In this document: piece by piece, positions 25,280-34,008 of the stretch
Numbering within the stretch: position 1 is the first letter of the stretch
How the letters are laid out: each line of letters opens with the position of its first letter
Origin: Ferruginibacter sp.
Lineage (GTDB): Bacteria; Bacteroidota; Bacteroidia; Chitinophagales; Chitinophagaceae
Direction of reading: 5' to 3'
Assembly: GCA_014379905.1 (NCBI GenBank)
Contig: JACMKX010000144.1
Location: forward strand, 62,001-126,000
DNA length: 64,000 nucleotides
Notes under the pieces: model-generated
What the model was told of the DNA's origin: nothing
Databases searched by the model: none
What the model saw: the letters and a program-made list of their open reading frames with translations, nothing else
Translations under genes and position numbers: made by a program

Positions 25280-26611
25280 TTATTTCGTTGTTCCCGTATT
25301 TTTATCGGTACTGTTTGTGTAATAATCCGGTGGAAAGCCGTTTACATTTCGCCATAACTCATACCATATAGGTACTTCTTTCAATAAGGCCATACCAACG
25401 GCCCCCGTACCTATACTCAACCGCCGGGGCCAGGGCAATTCAGTCGCATCTTCTTTAACCAACACCCTGAATTTACCATTGGCAGATACGGCTGTTTCCA
25501 CCGCAACTACCCGGCCACCAAATGTGCCAAAAGAACCTTTGGGCCATCCGCTGAAAACAATGGCAGGGAAACCGTCAAACATAAAACGCACTTTTTGCCC
25601 TTTTTGAATCAATGGCAAATCTACTGGTCTCACAAAAATTTCTACAGCGTAGTCTACTTTATCCGGCACTATTTGCACAATCATTTCACCTTCTTTTACC
25701 ACTTCCCCAATACCAGCCTTCATTGCCTTATTTATCTGCCCGCTCTGCGGTGCGGTAATAGTGTACAAACCATTTCTAATACTGTAATTGCTTACCTGGT
25801 TTTGCAGTTTTGCCACCTCGCCTGCCCCTGTAGTTATTTCCGATAAAGATTGAAAGCGTTCACCTCTGGCTTTAGAAATTTTTTCGTTGTATTCCTGTTG
25901 AATTGCATTTATTTCAATCTTAGTGTTGTTGATATCCTGCCTTGTATTGGTAAGTTTATTTTGTGCGGATATCTTTTTAGCCATGGCATTTTGATAATAC
26001 TGATTGCGCTGCTCCAACTGGGTAAGCGATACCAAACCACTATCGTACATGGCCCGCTGGCGTTGAAACTGTTTATTGGCTATACTAAAGTCATTTTCCG
26101 CAGCCGTTAAATCATTTTCCTGCGAGTTAATGATCAGGTCTAACTGCTGCAGCTTATTTTTTAATTGATCCATTTTTAAAACAACCGCTTCGGCCATAGC
26201 ATTAATTTGCGAAACAGTAGCGTCTGCTTTATTCTGATAATAATCCATTGTTTGCTGCTTGGCAGTTAGTTGTTCCCTGGTTCGGTTAATCAAATCCGGA
26301 TCCAGGTATTCGTCCTTTATTTCCGCCAATTGCAAAATGGTATCGCCTGCTTTTACATAATCTCCTTCGTTTACATGCCACCGGATTACTTTACCCGGTA
26401 TGATCGTGTTAATTTGTTGGGGTCGCTGCTCCTGCTTTAAGGTGGTGATGTTTCCCTTGCTCCTTATATTTTGAGTCCAGGGAAGAAAAAGTACTAACAC
26501 AAGTAAAATAATCAATCCATAAAACCATTGTTTTATCCTGCTTTTTTTATTGTACCGATAGATGGATTTAAAAGACTGCCAGCTATGGGGGTTGGTATAA
26601 ATATTTTCCAT
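25280..26611 (-). CDS. HlyD-family membrane fusion protein
   Basis: 443 aa. Short cytoplasmic N-terminus, one membrane segment (about 31-48, GLIILLVLVLFLPW), a lipoyl-like half (VIRWHVNEGDYVKAGDTILQL), long coiled coils (about 100-270), the second lipoyl half (ITAPQSGQINKAMKAGIGEVVKEGEMIVQI) and a beta-barrel domain. It bridges the inner-membrane ABC protein and the TolC channel. It begins 10 nt after the ABC gene's stop. The order and spacing match peptide or protein exporters. Confidence 0.88.
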   Translation of the reverse strand: MENIYTNPHSWQSFKSIYRYNKKSRIKQWFYGLIILLVLVLFLPWTQNIRSKGNITTLKQEQRPQQINTIIPGKVIRWHVNEGDYVKAGDTILQLAEIKDEYLDPDLINRTREQLTAKQQTMDYYQNKADATVSQINAMAEAVVLKMDQLKNKLQQLDLIINSQENDLTAAENDFSIANKQFQRQRAMYDSGLVSLTQLEQRNQYYQNAMAKKISAQNKLTNTRQDINNTKIEINAIQQEYNEKISKARGERFQSLSEITTGAGEVAKLQNQVSNYSIRNGLYTITAPQSGQINKAMKAGIGEVVKEGEMIVQIVPDKVDYAVEIFVRPVDLPLIQKGQKVRFMFDGFPAIVFSGWPKGSFGTFGGRVVAVETAVSANGKFRVLVKEDATELPWPRRLSIGTGAVGMALLKEVPIWYELWRNVNGFPPDYYTNSTDKNTGTTK

Positions 26612-26621
26612 TTTTTTATTG

Positions 26622-28259
26622 TTAAGGCATTTGAATTAACTGGTTGCAATTGCTGGCAAATGTTTCATCATTGCTGGCAACTATTATGGTGGTGGAAGGC
26701 AATTGTGTTAGTAAATATTGCTGAATAGCCTTGGTATCCTCACCGCTCATTCCAAGCCACGGCTCTTCCAGCAATAATAATTGGGGATGGCCAGCCAATG
26801 CCCTTACAAGCAATATTTTTTGTACCACCCTTTCTGGTAACCTTTTTCCTGCTGTATCCAATACTGTATTTAAGCCTTGTTTTTGGTTATATAAATAATC
26901 ATTTAAACCTACCAATTGAAATAATTGTGATACCTGCGTTGCTGAAATATCTTTATTGCCCATGGTAATGTTTTCCCAAATAGTGCCATTAAAAATATCC
27001 TGTTGGTGAAGCATGATACCGGTTTTTGCCCGCAAGGTTTCTTTGGCATAATTTCCTATAGGCAGATTATTTATTAATATAGCCCCCTGGTACTGATCGT
27101 AAGCACCCGTAAGCAACTTTAGAACAGTTGATTTTCCGCTGGATTCTTTTCCGGTGATACAAACTTTTGAACCTGCTTTTATTGTTGCATTCATACCATT
27201 TACTACTATTTTGCTGTCATTATATCCAAAATAAACATCTTGCATTTTTATAGCAATTCCTTCACCTGATGCTGTTAATGGCAATAACCCATTCTCTTCT
27301 ATAGGCTTTTCGGTAATTTTTGCAATTTTTTGAATAGATGTCATTACATCATACACACTATCCAAATTGCCAATTAATTTTTCTACAGAATTAATAATGC
27401 TGATGATAACAATTTCTGCAGCAATGAACTGCCCAATATTAAGTTGCTGATTTACCAATAAAATAGAACCCACTATTAACATAGCTGCCGTTATAAGCAC
27501 TTTAAAGCCTACCAAAATTTTATATTGAAATTGTAAGATGCTAAAATGCTCATTTCTTGCCTTTAAATATTGGTTGGTATTTTCATCTGCTTTATCCAGA
27601 TTAAGAGAAGACCCTTTGGAAAATTTGAAAGTTTTAACTAGTCTTGCCATTTCCTGTAGCCAGGCTGCCACCCTATATTTATACATGCTTTCCTGAAGGC
27701 TGGTTGAAAATCCTTTATTGCCTGTATAATACAAAATGAGCCACAATACCAAAAGGAGTAATAACCCAAATAAAATAAAAGCAGGGTGATAAAATGATAA
27801 CAATAGCAGCCCAAACAATATTTGTATGGTGGCTGTTGGAATATCCAGCAATAATTTAGCGAGACTTTTTTGCAGGGTGGGTACTTCAAAAAAACGATTC
27901 ATCAACTCTGGCAGATAGTAACCATCCGCTGCTTTCAAATCAATTTTAGGTACACGGTCAGCCAGAGTGAAGCTGTAACGCACAAATATTTTTTGCTGCA
28001 CTTTTTCAATAAGGCGCATTTGGCCTATTTGAAGCATGCCCGTAAAAAGTACACCCACTACTACCAATGCAATGAGTACTACCAGGGATGCAGACATAGC
28101 ACCGCCCAGTACAAACCCAACAATTGCCTGTACGCCAATTGGCAGGGAAAGTTGAATTAATCCATTTAAAATAGCATGAAAATAAATACCGCCAATTTCC
28201 TCCTTCTCCAGCTTTACAAGGCGGAGAATTCTGGATATTGGATTTACAATATCAGACAT
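26622..28259 (-). CDS. ABC exporter (type I secretion-like) with degenerate ATPase motifs
   Basis: 545 aa: a six-helix transmembrane domain (about 20-310) and an NBD (about 335-545). There is no N-terminal C39 peptidase. Walker A is intact (GKESSGKST, near 370) and the Q-loop is present (LHQQDIFNGTIWENI). The signature expected as LSGGQ reads LPERV, Walker B reads LLLLEEP (Asp to Glu), the D-loop is replaced by WLGMSGE and the H-loop His is missing (VASNDE). The protein ends soon after. A homodimer with these motifs would have weak or altered ATPase activity. The export substrate is not evident. Confidence 0.82.
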   Translation of the reverse strand: MSDIVNPISRILRLVKLEKEEIGGIYFHAILNGLIQLSLPIGVQAIVGFVLGGAMSASLVVLIALVVVGVLFTGMLQIGQMRLIEKVQQKIFVRYSFTLADRVPKIDLKAADGYYLPELMNRFFEVPTLQKSLAKLLLDIPTATIQILFGLLLLSFYHPAFILFGLLLLLVLWLILYYTGNKGFSTSLQESMYKYRVAAWLQEMARLVKTFKFSKGSSLNLDKADENTNQYLKARNEHFSILQFQYKILVGFKVLITAAMLIVGSILLVNQQLNIGQFIAAEIVIISIINSVEKLIGNLDSVYDVMTSIQKIAKITEKPIEENGLLPLTASGEGIAIKMQDVYFGYNDSKIVVNGMNATIKAGSKVCITGKESSGKSTVLKLLTGAYDQYQGAILINNLPIGNYAKETLRAKTGIMLHQQDIFNGTIWENITMGNKDISATQVSQLFQLVGLNDYLYNQKQGLNTVLDTAGKRLPERVVQKILLVRALAGHPQLLLLEEPWLGMSGEDTKAIQQYLLTQLPSTTIIVASNDETFASNCNQLIQMP

Positions 28260-28336
28260 AATGATACATATTAGTTGTAAAAAATAATAGAATTTGAAGA
28301 ATACAGGGTTAGGCTGGTTAAGCTGCCAATAACGGG

Positions 28337-28636
28337 CTACGCCTGGTTAGGAGGAGGCGTTTGCATATCGAGAAAAGGCGAAGGCAATTCATCGGTATGA
28401 TTGGCTAAAATAAATTTTATATCTGTTGCATGGGTTACAATCTCAACATCAAAATAATGGGAATAATTTTTTTTCTCTTTTATTTCTTCTATGGAAGAAT
28501 TTGCTGTTTCCCCGTTTTTTTCTTCATCGGGATTAAAAACCGATACCACTTCAGAATTGTTGCAAACGACTTTTACTGCAGGCACTATCTGCACCATGGT
28601 AAAAATAAGCAATAATAAAAAAGCGGTTCGTTTCAT
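28337..28636 (-). CDS. Small secreted protein upstream of the ABC exporter
   Basis: 99 aa from ATG 28636 (MKRTAFLLLLIFTMVQIVPA, a signal peptide). The mature part is acidic, with an EKNGETANSSIEEIKEKK stretch, and ends in LDMQTPPPNQA. It lies 77 nt before the ABC gene on the same strand and could be the first gene of that operon. I recognise no family. It could be a regulator-like periplasmic peptide or an accessory protein; a cargo role is speculative because it already carries a Sec signal. Confidence 0.6.
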   Translation of the reverse strand: MKRTAFLLLLIFTMVQIVPAVKVVCNNSEVVSVFNPDEEKNGETANSSIEEIKEKKNYSHYFDVEIVTHATDIKFILANHTDELPSPFLDMQTPPPNQA

Positions 28637-28728
28637 TTGTATGCAAAAATATATAACAATTCTATACAAAAATGTATTTTCACATTATACATAAAAAAAT
28701 AATACTAGCAATGCCAAGGCCTAAGCGC

Positions 28729-28977
28729 TTACAAAACATCATTGGACTTTTGAGGCAGGCGACTGTATTCCCCTTTCACACAATAATACCCAAAAATAAA
28801 CAACCCGATCGCAATAGGCGTAAATATGCTGATGATGATAACCCAGGGCACGGGCTGGTTAATGTCTTTTTTACTGGCAGCATCAATATTCATCCAGGCA
28901 CCTGTTACTAAAAGGATGATTACTACAGGGGCCAGCAACATCCATATATAACCCAGTATTTTCTTAAGTGAATTCAT
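28729..28977 (-). CDS. Small membrane protein (DUF6814-like)
   Basis: 82 aa with two membrane segments, about 10-27 (YIWMLLAPVVIILLVTGA) and 45-66 (WVIIISIFTPIAIGLFIFGYY), and a short charged tail. It follows the MHS transporter gene on the same strand 67 nt downstream. I associate such a small two-helix partner with MFS genes in Bacteroidota (DUF6814), which suggests a subunit or stabiliser of the transporter. No direct evidence for function. Confidence 0.65.
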   Translation of the reverse strand: MNSLKKILGYIWMLLAPVVIILLVTGAWMNIDAASKKDINQPVPWVIIISIFTPIAIGLFIFGYYCVKGEYSRLPQKSNDVL

Positions 28978-29044
28978 CTTAATTAATTTAAACTTATTTC
29001 TCTGAATTTTCTCTTTGTCTCCTTCTCTCTGCGTTTAACAAATA

Positions 29045-30622
29045 TCAATCATTCACATCCTCATCCACTTTATTATTTAAATAAATAGCCCCAATAATAA
29101 AACACAGCGCCGCCACACCTATCGGGTACCAAAGCCCAACCAACGGATCGGTTGTAAAAGTTGTTGCAAGTAATGTTGCAATAAACGGTACCAGCCCACC
29201 AAATACACCATTGCCGATGTGATAAGGAAGACTCATTGACGTATAACGGATTTTCGTTGGAAATAATTCTACTAAAAAAGCTGCTACTGGTCCGTATACC
29301 ATGGTTACAAAAATGATCATGATCCAGATGAGAAAGATGAATTTCCATTTGAGAGCAGGCGTAAGAGAAATATTTGAATAAGAGGATTTCTCTTCCGGTT
29401 CATAATATCTTCTTGGAGATCCTGCTAGTCCCTTATTATCCTCAATATGTGTTCGGGATGTAATAATTTTATCTTCCACAAAGTTTATATTATTTTCAAG
29501 GGCCCACCTGATCTTATAATGCTGATTTATCGTCATAAGATTTTCAGAAAAAATCGTATCACTTTTCATAATTTTATCAGCATCGTTTATTACCGCCATA
29601 TTGGGATTAGTTCTAACCCATTCCTTAGCATCCGCCTCTTTCAACAGGGTATTAAATATCGGCCGATAAAAAATAACTCCCAGCAACATCCCCGTCAGCA
29701 TGATCCACTTTCTTCCAATTCGATCACTCAACGCACCAAATACCAAAAAGAAAGGTGTTGCCAATCCTATCGCCCATAACATAATCTCCCTGTTCTGTAT
29801 AAATTCCAGCTTAACTGTATTCTCTAAAAATGATTGCGCATAAAACTGCCCGGTGTACCAGATAACGCCCTGCCCCATCACCGCACCAAACAAAGCAAGC
29901 AGCACCATTTTAAAATTATTTTTCTTCCCAAAGCTTTCTTTTAAAGGATTGGCAGATGTTTTTCCTTCAGCTTTTAGTTTGGAAAACAAAGGCGATTCAT
30001 GCATCTTCAATCTTATATAAATAGAAACGCCCACCAGTAAAATAGATAACCAGAAAGGATAACGCCAGCCACCCCACTCACTGTTGAAAGCCTCTTCCGT
30101 CATGCCGCCTTTTACCAAAAGAATTACACCAAGCGCTACAAATAAACCCAGCGTTGCAGTTGTTTGTATCCAGCTGGTATAGTAGCCACGTTTGCTGGCC
30201 GGTGCATGTTCGGCCACATAAGTTGCTGCGCCGCCATATTCTCCGCCCAATGCAAGGCCCTGCAATAATCTCAATAATAACACCAGCAAAGGCGCAGCAA
30301 TGCCAATGGTTTTATACCCCGGTACTATGCCAATTAAAAAAGTAGAGCCACCCATTAAAACAAGTGTTAAAAGGAAAGTTGATTTACGGCCGATCATATC
30401 TCCCAGCCTTCCAAATACCAGTGCTCCAAAAGGTCTTACCAAAAATCCTGCGGCAAAAATGGCCAGGGTACTTAGTAATGCTGTACTGCTGTTTCCCTCG
30501 GGGAAAAACTGGATAGAAATGGTTTTGGCCAGCATCCCAAAAATGTAAAAATCGTACCACTCAATCATGGTACCGAGTGAAGAAGAAAAAATTACTTTGG
30601 CAATCGATCGCTTCTCGTTCAT
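29045..30622 (-). CDS. MFS transporter, metabolite:H+ symporter (MHS) type
   Basis: 525 aa from ATG 30622 (MNEKRSIAKVIFSSSLGTMIEWYDFYIF); the upstream frame is leader. GTMIEWYDFYIFG and GRLGDMIGRKSTF are MHS hallmarks. The second half carries RIGRKWIMLTG. Between two late helices there is a polar insertion of about 90 aa (roughly LKEADAKEWVRTNPN to EEKSSYSNIS), much longer than in proline or shikimate symporters. It is divergent from acs. Transport of a small carboxylate such as acetate is a context-based guess. Confidence 0.82.
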   Translation of the reverse strand: MNEKRSIAKVIFSSSLGTMIEWYDFYIFGMLAKTISIQFFPEGNSSTALLSTLAIFAAGFLVRPFGALVFGRLGDMIGRKSTFLLTLVLMGGSTFLIGIVPGYKTIGIAAPLLVLLLRLLQGLALGGEYGGAATYVAEHAPASKRGYYTSWIQTTATLGLFVALGVILLVKGGMTEEAFNSEWGGWRYPFWLSILLVGVSIYIRLKMHESPLFSKLKAEGKTSANPLKESFGKKNNFKMVLLALFGAVMGQGVIWYTGQFYAQSFLENTVKLEFIQNREIMLWAIGLATPFFLVFGALSDRIGRKWIMLTGMLLGVIFYRPIFNTLLKEADAKEWVRTNPNMAVINDADKIMKSDTIFSENLMTINQHYKIRWALENNINFVEDKIITSRTHIEDNKGLAGSPRRYYEPEEKSSYSNISLTPALKWKFIFLIWIMIIFVTMVYGPVAAFLVELFPTKIRYTSMSLPYHIGNGVFGGLVPFIATLLATTFTTDPLVGLWYPIGVAALCFIIGAIYLNNKVDEDVND

Positions 30623-30789
30623 GCAATTAAGATAAACATTAATGAGAAAAATGGCGGAAGAATTAACGGCAACGTTGCCGGAAAGCTGTTGGATATGAAT
30701 TTTTATTTTGGAATTGGTAATTAGTAGATTGCTCAAATTGAAAAATTCTACTAACTCAACCTAATAATAATGTAGCAAATAGAATACTG

Positions 30790-30822
30790 GTCTATAGACC
30801 ATGGACTATCGACTATGGACTT
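30790..30822. repeat. Dispersed repeat, GGACTATCGACTATGGAC family (copy 1)
   Basis: GGTCTATAGACC is followed by ATGGACTATCGACTATGGAC in the divergent MFS/acs gap. Relatives are at 46281-46318 and 63811-63838. Confidence 0.6.
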
Positions 30823-30911
30823 CCTCATAGCACAATAATAACTTATCATACTTCTCAGCACATAAAATGCCCCCTTTTCTTTAAATTGTAGCCCCATCAA
30901 AAAATTTTGTA

Positions 30912-32849
30912 ATGGCATATCCCTATCAGGTAACAAATCTGGAACAATACCACAGCGATTATAAAAAAAGCATAGAAGACCCCGAAGCATTCTGGGGCAA
31001 TGTGGCGGAGAATTTTGTTTGGCGCAAAAAATGGGACCGGGTGCTGGACTGGAATTTTACCGAACCAAAAATAGAGTGGTTCAGGGGAGGAAAATTAAAT
31101 ATCACCGAAAATTGTATTGACCGGCATTTGGAAACAATGGCCGATAAACCTGCCATCATCTGGGAACCCAATAATCCTGAAGAAAGAGTAAGAGTAGTTA
31201 CCTATGCAAGATTGCACAAAAGGGTTTGCCAGTTTGCACAGGTATTGAAAAACAATGGTGTAAAAAAAGGCGACCGGGTTTGTATTTATATGGGCATGGT
31301 TCCGGAACTGGCTTATGCAGTATTGGGCTGCGCCCGCATTGGCGCCATTCATAGCGTGATCTTCGGCGGTTTTAGTGCGCAAAGCATTGCAGACAGGTTG
31401 GAAGATGCGCAGGCTGCCTTTATAGTTACCTGCGATGGCGCTTTTCGCGGCAACAAAGATATTCCTCTCAAAAGTATTATTGATGATGCGTTGATTGGGA
31501 ATAAGGTCGTACAAAAAGTAATTGTATTCACCCGCACAAGAACGCCGGTATCCATGCTCAAAGGAAGAGATGTATGGTGGGAAGACGAAATGGAATTTGC
31601 AGAAACACAGGTGGAAAAAGATGGCGTGGTTTCTTTTCCGGCAGAAGAAACGGATGCAGAAGATGCCTTATTTATTTTATACACTTCCGGTTCTACCGGC
31701 AAACCCAAAGGCGTGGTACATACTACGGGTGGTTATATGGTTTGGACCAATTACACTTTCGTAAATACCTTTCAATACCAGCCCGGTGATGTTCATTTTT
31801 GTACAGCAGATATTGGCTGGATAACAGGCCACAGTTATATCGTTTACGGCCCCTTAAGTGCAGGCGGCACTTCTTTAATGTTTGAAGGCATTCCTACCTG
31901 GCCGGATGCCGGAAGGTTTTGGGATATTGTTGATAAACACAAAGTAAATATTTTATATACCGCCCCTACGGCCATTCGCAGCCTGATGGGTTTTGGAACA
32001 GCACCCTTGCAGGGCAAAGATTTAAGCTCGTTAAAAATATTGGGCACAGTGGGTGAACCCATCAATGAAGAAGCCTGGCATTGGTACAATGAAAATGTAG
32101 GCAAAAAGAAATGCCCCATCGTAGATACCTGGTGGCAAACAGAAACAGGCGGTGTATTGATATCAAACCTTGCAGGTATTACAGATGCAAAACCTGGCTG
32201 GGCCACTTTACCTATGCCCGGTGTACAACCGTTACTGGTAGACGAACATGGAAAGGAAGTAACCCAAAAAGATGAGAACGGTTTTTACAAAGGCAATCTC
32301 TGCATTAAAGCCCCCTGGCCTGGAATTTTAAGAACTACCTATGGCGATCATGAACGATGCCGCACCAACTATTTTGCCACTTATGAAAATCTATACTTTA
32401 CCGGCGATGGTGCTATAAAAGATGAAAATGGTTTTTACCGTATCACCGGGAGGGTGGATGATGTGTTGAATGTTAGCGGCCATCGGATTGGGACTGCAGA
32501 AGTAGAGAATGCCATCAACATGCACGCCGGTGTTATTGAAAGCGCTGTGGTTGGTTACCCCCATGATATAAAAGGCCAGGGTATTTATGCCTATGTGATA
32601 TTTGATAAAAAACACACAGATGATGATTTAACAAAAAAGGATATTCTGCAAACGGTGACCCGCATCATTGGTCCTATTGCCAAACCGGATAAAATACAAT
32701 TTGTAAAAGGGTTGCCCAAAACAAGAAGCGGAAAAATAATGCGGCGCATTTTAAGAAAGATCGCTGAAGGCGAAACGCAAAATTTAGGGGATACCTCTAC
32801 CTTACTTGATCCGGATGTAGTAGATGAAATAAAAGAAGGAAAAATTTAA
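30912..32849 (+). CDS. acs: Acetyl-CoA synthetase (AMP-forming)
   Basis: 645 aa, the usual length. It activates acetate to acetyl-CoA through acetyl-AMP. Visible motifs: YTSGSTGKPKGVVHTTGGYM (P-loop), DTWWQTETGG, FTGDGAIKDENGFYRITGRVDD, VSGHRIGTAEVE and the catalytic Lys in KTRSGKIMRRILR, the site of regulatory acetylation in this family. No deacetylase gene is adjacent. It is divergent from the MHS transporter and followed by a terminator. Confidence 0.97.
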   Translation: MAYPYQVTNLEQYHSDYKKSIEDPEAFWGNVAENFVWRKKWDRVLDWNFTEPKIEWFRGGKLNITENCIDRHLETMADKPAIIWEPNNPEERVRVVTYARLHKRVCQFAQVLKNNGVKKGDRVCIYMGMVPELAYAVLGCARIGAIHSVIFGGFSAQSIADRLEDAQAAFIVTCDGAFRGNKDIPLKSIIDDALIGNKVVQKVIVFTRTRTPVSMLKGRDVWWEDEMEFAETQVEKDGVVSFPAEETDAEDALFILYTSGSTGKPKGVVHTTGGYMVWTNYTFVNTFQYQPGDVHFCTADIGWITGHSYIVYGPLSAGGTSLMFEGIPTWPDAGRFWDIVDKHKVNILYTAPTAIRSLMGFGTAPLQGKDLSSLKILGTVGEPINEEAWHWYNENVGKKKCPIVDTWWQTETGGVLISNLAGITDAKPGWATLPMPGVQPLLVDEHGKEVTQKDENGFYKGNLCIKAPWPGILRTTYGDHERCRTNYFATYENLYFTGDGAIKDENGFYRITGRVDDVLNVSGHRIGTAEVENAINMHAGVIESAVVGYPHDIKGQGIYAYVIFDKKHTDDDLTKKDILQTVTRIIGPIAKPDKIQFVKGLPKTRSGKIMRRILRKIAEGETQNLGDTSTLLDPDVVDEIKEGKI

Positions 32850-32851
32850 AA

Positions 32852-32882
32852 CAAACTGCCATCTTCCGATGGCAGTTGTTTT
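32852..32882 (+). terminator. Rho-independent terminator of acs
   Basis: AACTGCCATC (32854-32863) pairs with GATGGCAGTT (32868-32877) around TTCC, followed by GTTTT. Confidence 0.85.
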
Positions 32883-33267
32883 ATGCACTACAGTTACACA
32901 AAACGGGTTTTATAGGACATTAAAGCATTTTTAAAATAAAAAAGGGGCAGAATAGACATTCACCCCATTTTAAAATCCAATATCCTATGAAAAACCGAGG
33001 TGAACTTACGAAGTATCTTTCAGGTGTTTTTGCTATATAGACGAATTCCTTAAAAAAGTAGATGAATGTAACGGGCCGATAGAATAAAAAAGGAGCAAAA
33101 CTATTCGAGCCAATACAGCTGATTAATTAATCGATAAACTCCCATCAACGTATAAATTATAATACATATAAAAACAATAAATGTTTAAGCCGGTCGAAAA
33201 AGTAGCCTAACACATAATATTAGTAGACTATTGGGATTTGCCTATATTAAAGTAATTTTATAGAACG
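32883..33267. other. Long AT-rich leader region before the LytTR operon
   Basis: 385 nt with no convincing gene. It contains an AAAAAAGGGGCAG stretch facing CACCCCATTTTAAAA (32939-32974), GATTAATTAATCGAT at about 33121, and AT-rich DNA up to the regulator start. It may hold the promoter and operator sites of the two-component pair. No exact TAnnTTTG was found close to the start. Confidence 0.4.
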
Positions 33268-34008
33268 ATGGTAACCCTAACTTATATTATCGCCGACGAC
33301 GACGAGTTGTACAGGGCGGTGTTGATGCAGCAATTAGAAATGATCCCCGGCCTGCAATGTTTGGCGGCCTGTTCCGGTGCTATTGAAGCAAGTGGAAAGG
33401 TAAGGGAACTAAACCCGGACTTACTAATACTGGACGTTGAAATGCCCGGGCTTTCCGGCATCGAGTTTGTAAAAACGCTTACAACTTTACCCCTCGTAAT
33501 TTTTATAAGCTCACACTCCACTTATGCAGTAGATGCATTTGACCTTGATGCGGTTGATTACCTGGTAAAACCTGCCTCTAATATGCGCCTCTTAAAAGCA
33601 ATTGAAAAAACCAGGACCATGATAGAACTGAAAAGAACTGTTACCCTCAACGAAGGATTTAAAAATAACAACGAACATTCTTTCTTTATAAGAGAAAAAA
33701 ATGCTTTTGTCAGGATCAATTATGAGGAAGTTTTATATATCCAGTCATTGGGTGACTTTGTAAATATATTTTTAGACCACGGTGAAAAAAAAATTGTGCT
33801 GGTAAGCATGAAAAATATTGAACAGCAATTGTCTGCAGCTGTTTTTTTACGCATTTCGAGAACCCATATTGTAAATAAAGATAAAATTACAGCTTTGGGG
33901 ACCGGCATGATTGCCCTGGGTAAACTTCAGCTGCCTATCGGAAAAACCTACACTGATACTGTAATGAAAGCTGTAATAGGTAATACGGCAGTTAAAAGAT
34001 TTATTTAA
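33268..34008 (+). CDS. LytTR-family response regulator
   Basis: 246 aa. Receiver domain 1-115: acidic pocket ADDDE, phosphoacceptor Asp56 in LLILDVEMPG, the Ser in FISSHS, and the Lys in DYLVKP. The LytTR DNA-binding domain (about 130-240) contains FIREKNAFVRINYEEVLYIQ, FLRISRTHIVNKDKI and LGKLQLPIGKTY. It ends exactly where the next gene starts (stop TAA, then ATG), indicating translational coupling with the kinase. It probably binds tandem 9-10 bp repeats in target promoters. Confidence 0.93.
   Translation: MVTLTYIIADDDELYRAVLMQQLEMIPGLQCLAACSGAIEASGKVRELNPDLLILDVEMPGLSGIEFVKTLTTLPLVIFISSHSTYAVDAFDLDAVDYLVKPASNMRLLKAIEKTRTMIELKRTVTLNEGFKNNNEHSFFIREKNAFVRINYEEVLYIQSLGDFVNIFLDHGEKKIVLVSMKNIEQQLSAAVFLRISRTHIVNKDKITALGTGMIALGKLQLPIGKTYTDTVMKAVIGNTAVKRFI

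Noticed and set aside
30623..30736. Upstream extension of the MHS transporter
   Set aside because: The standard N-terminus SSLGTMIEWYDF follows ATG 30622; the upstream 38 residues are unrelated leader sequence.
32986..33039. 17-codon frame MKNRGELTKYLSGVFAI
   Set aside because: Too short, no ribosome site or context, and it lies in AT-rich leader DNA where such frames arise by chance.
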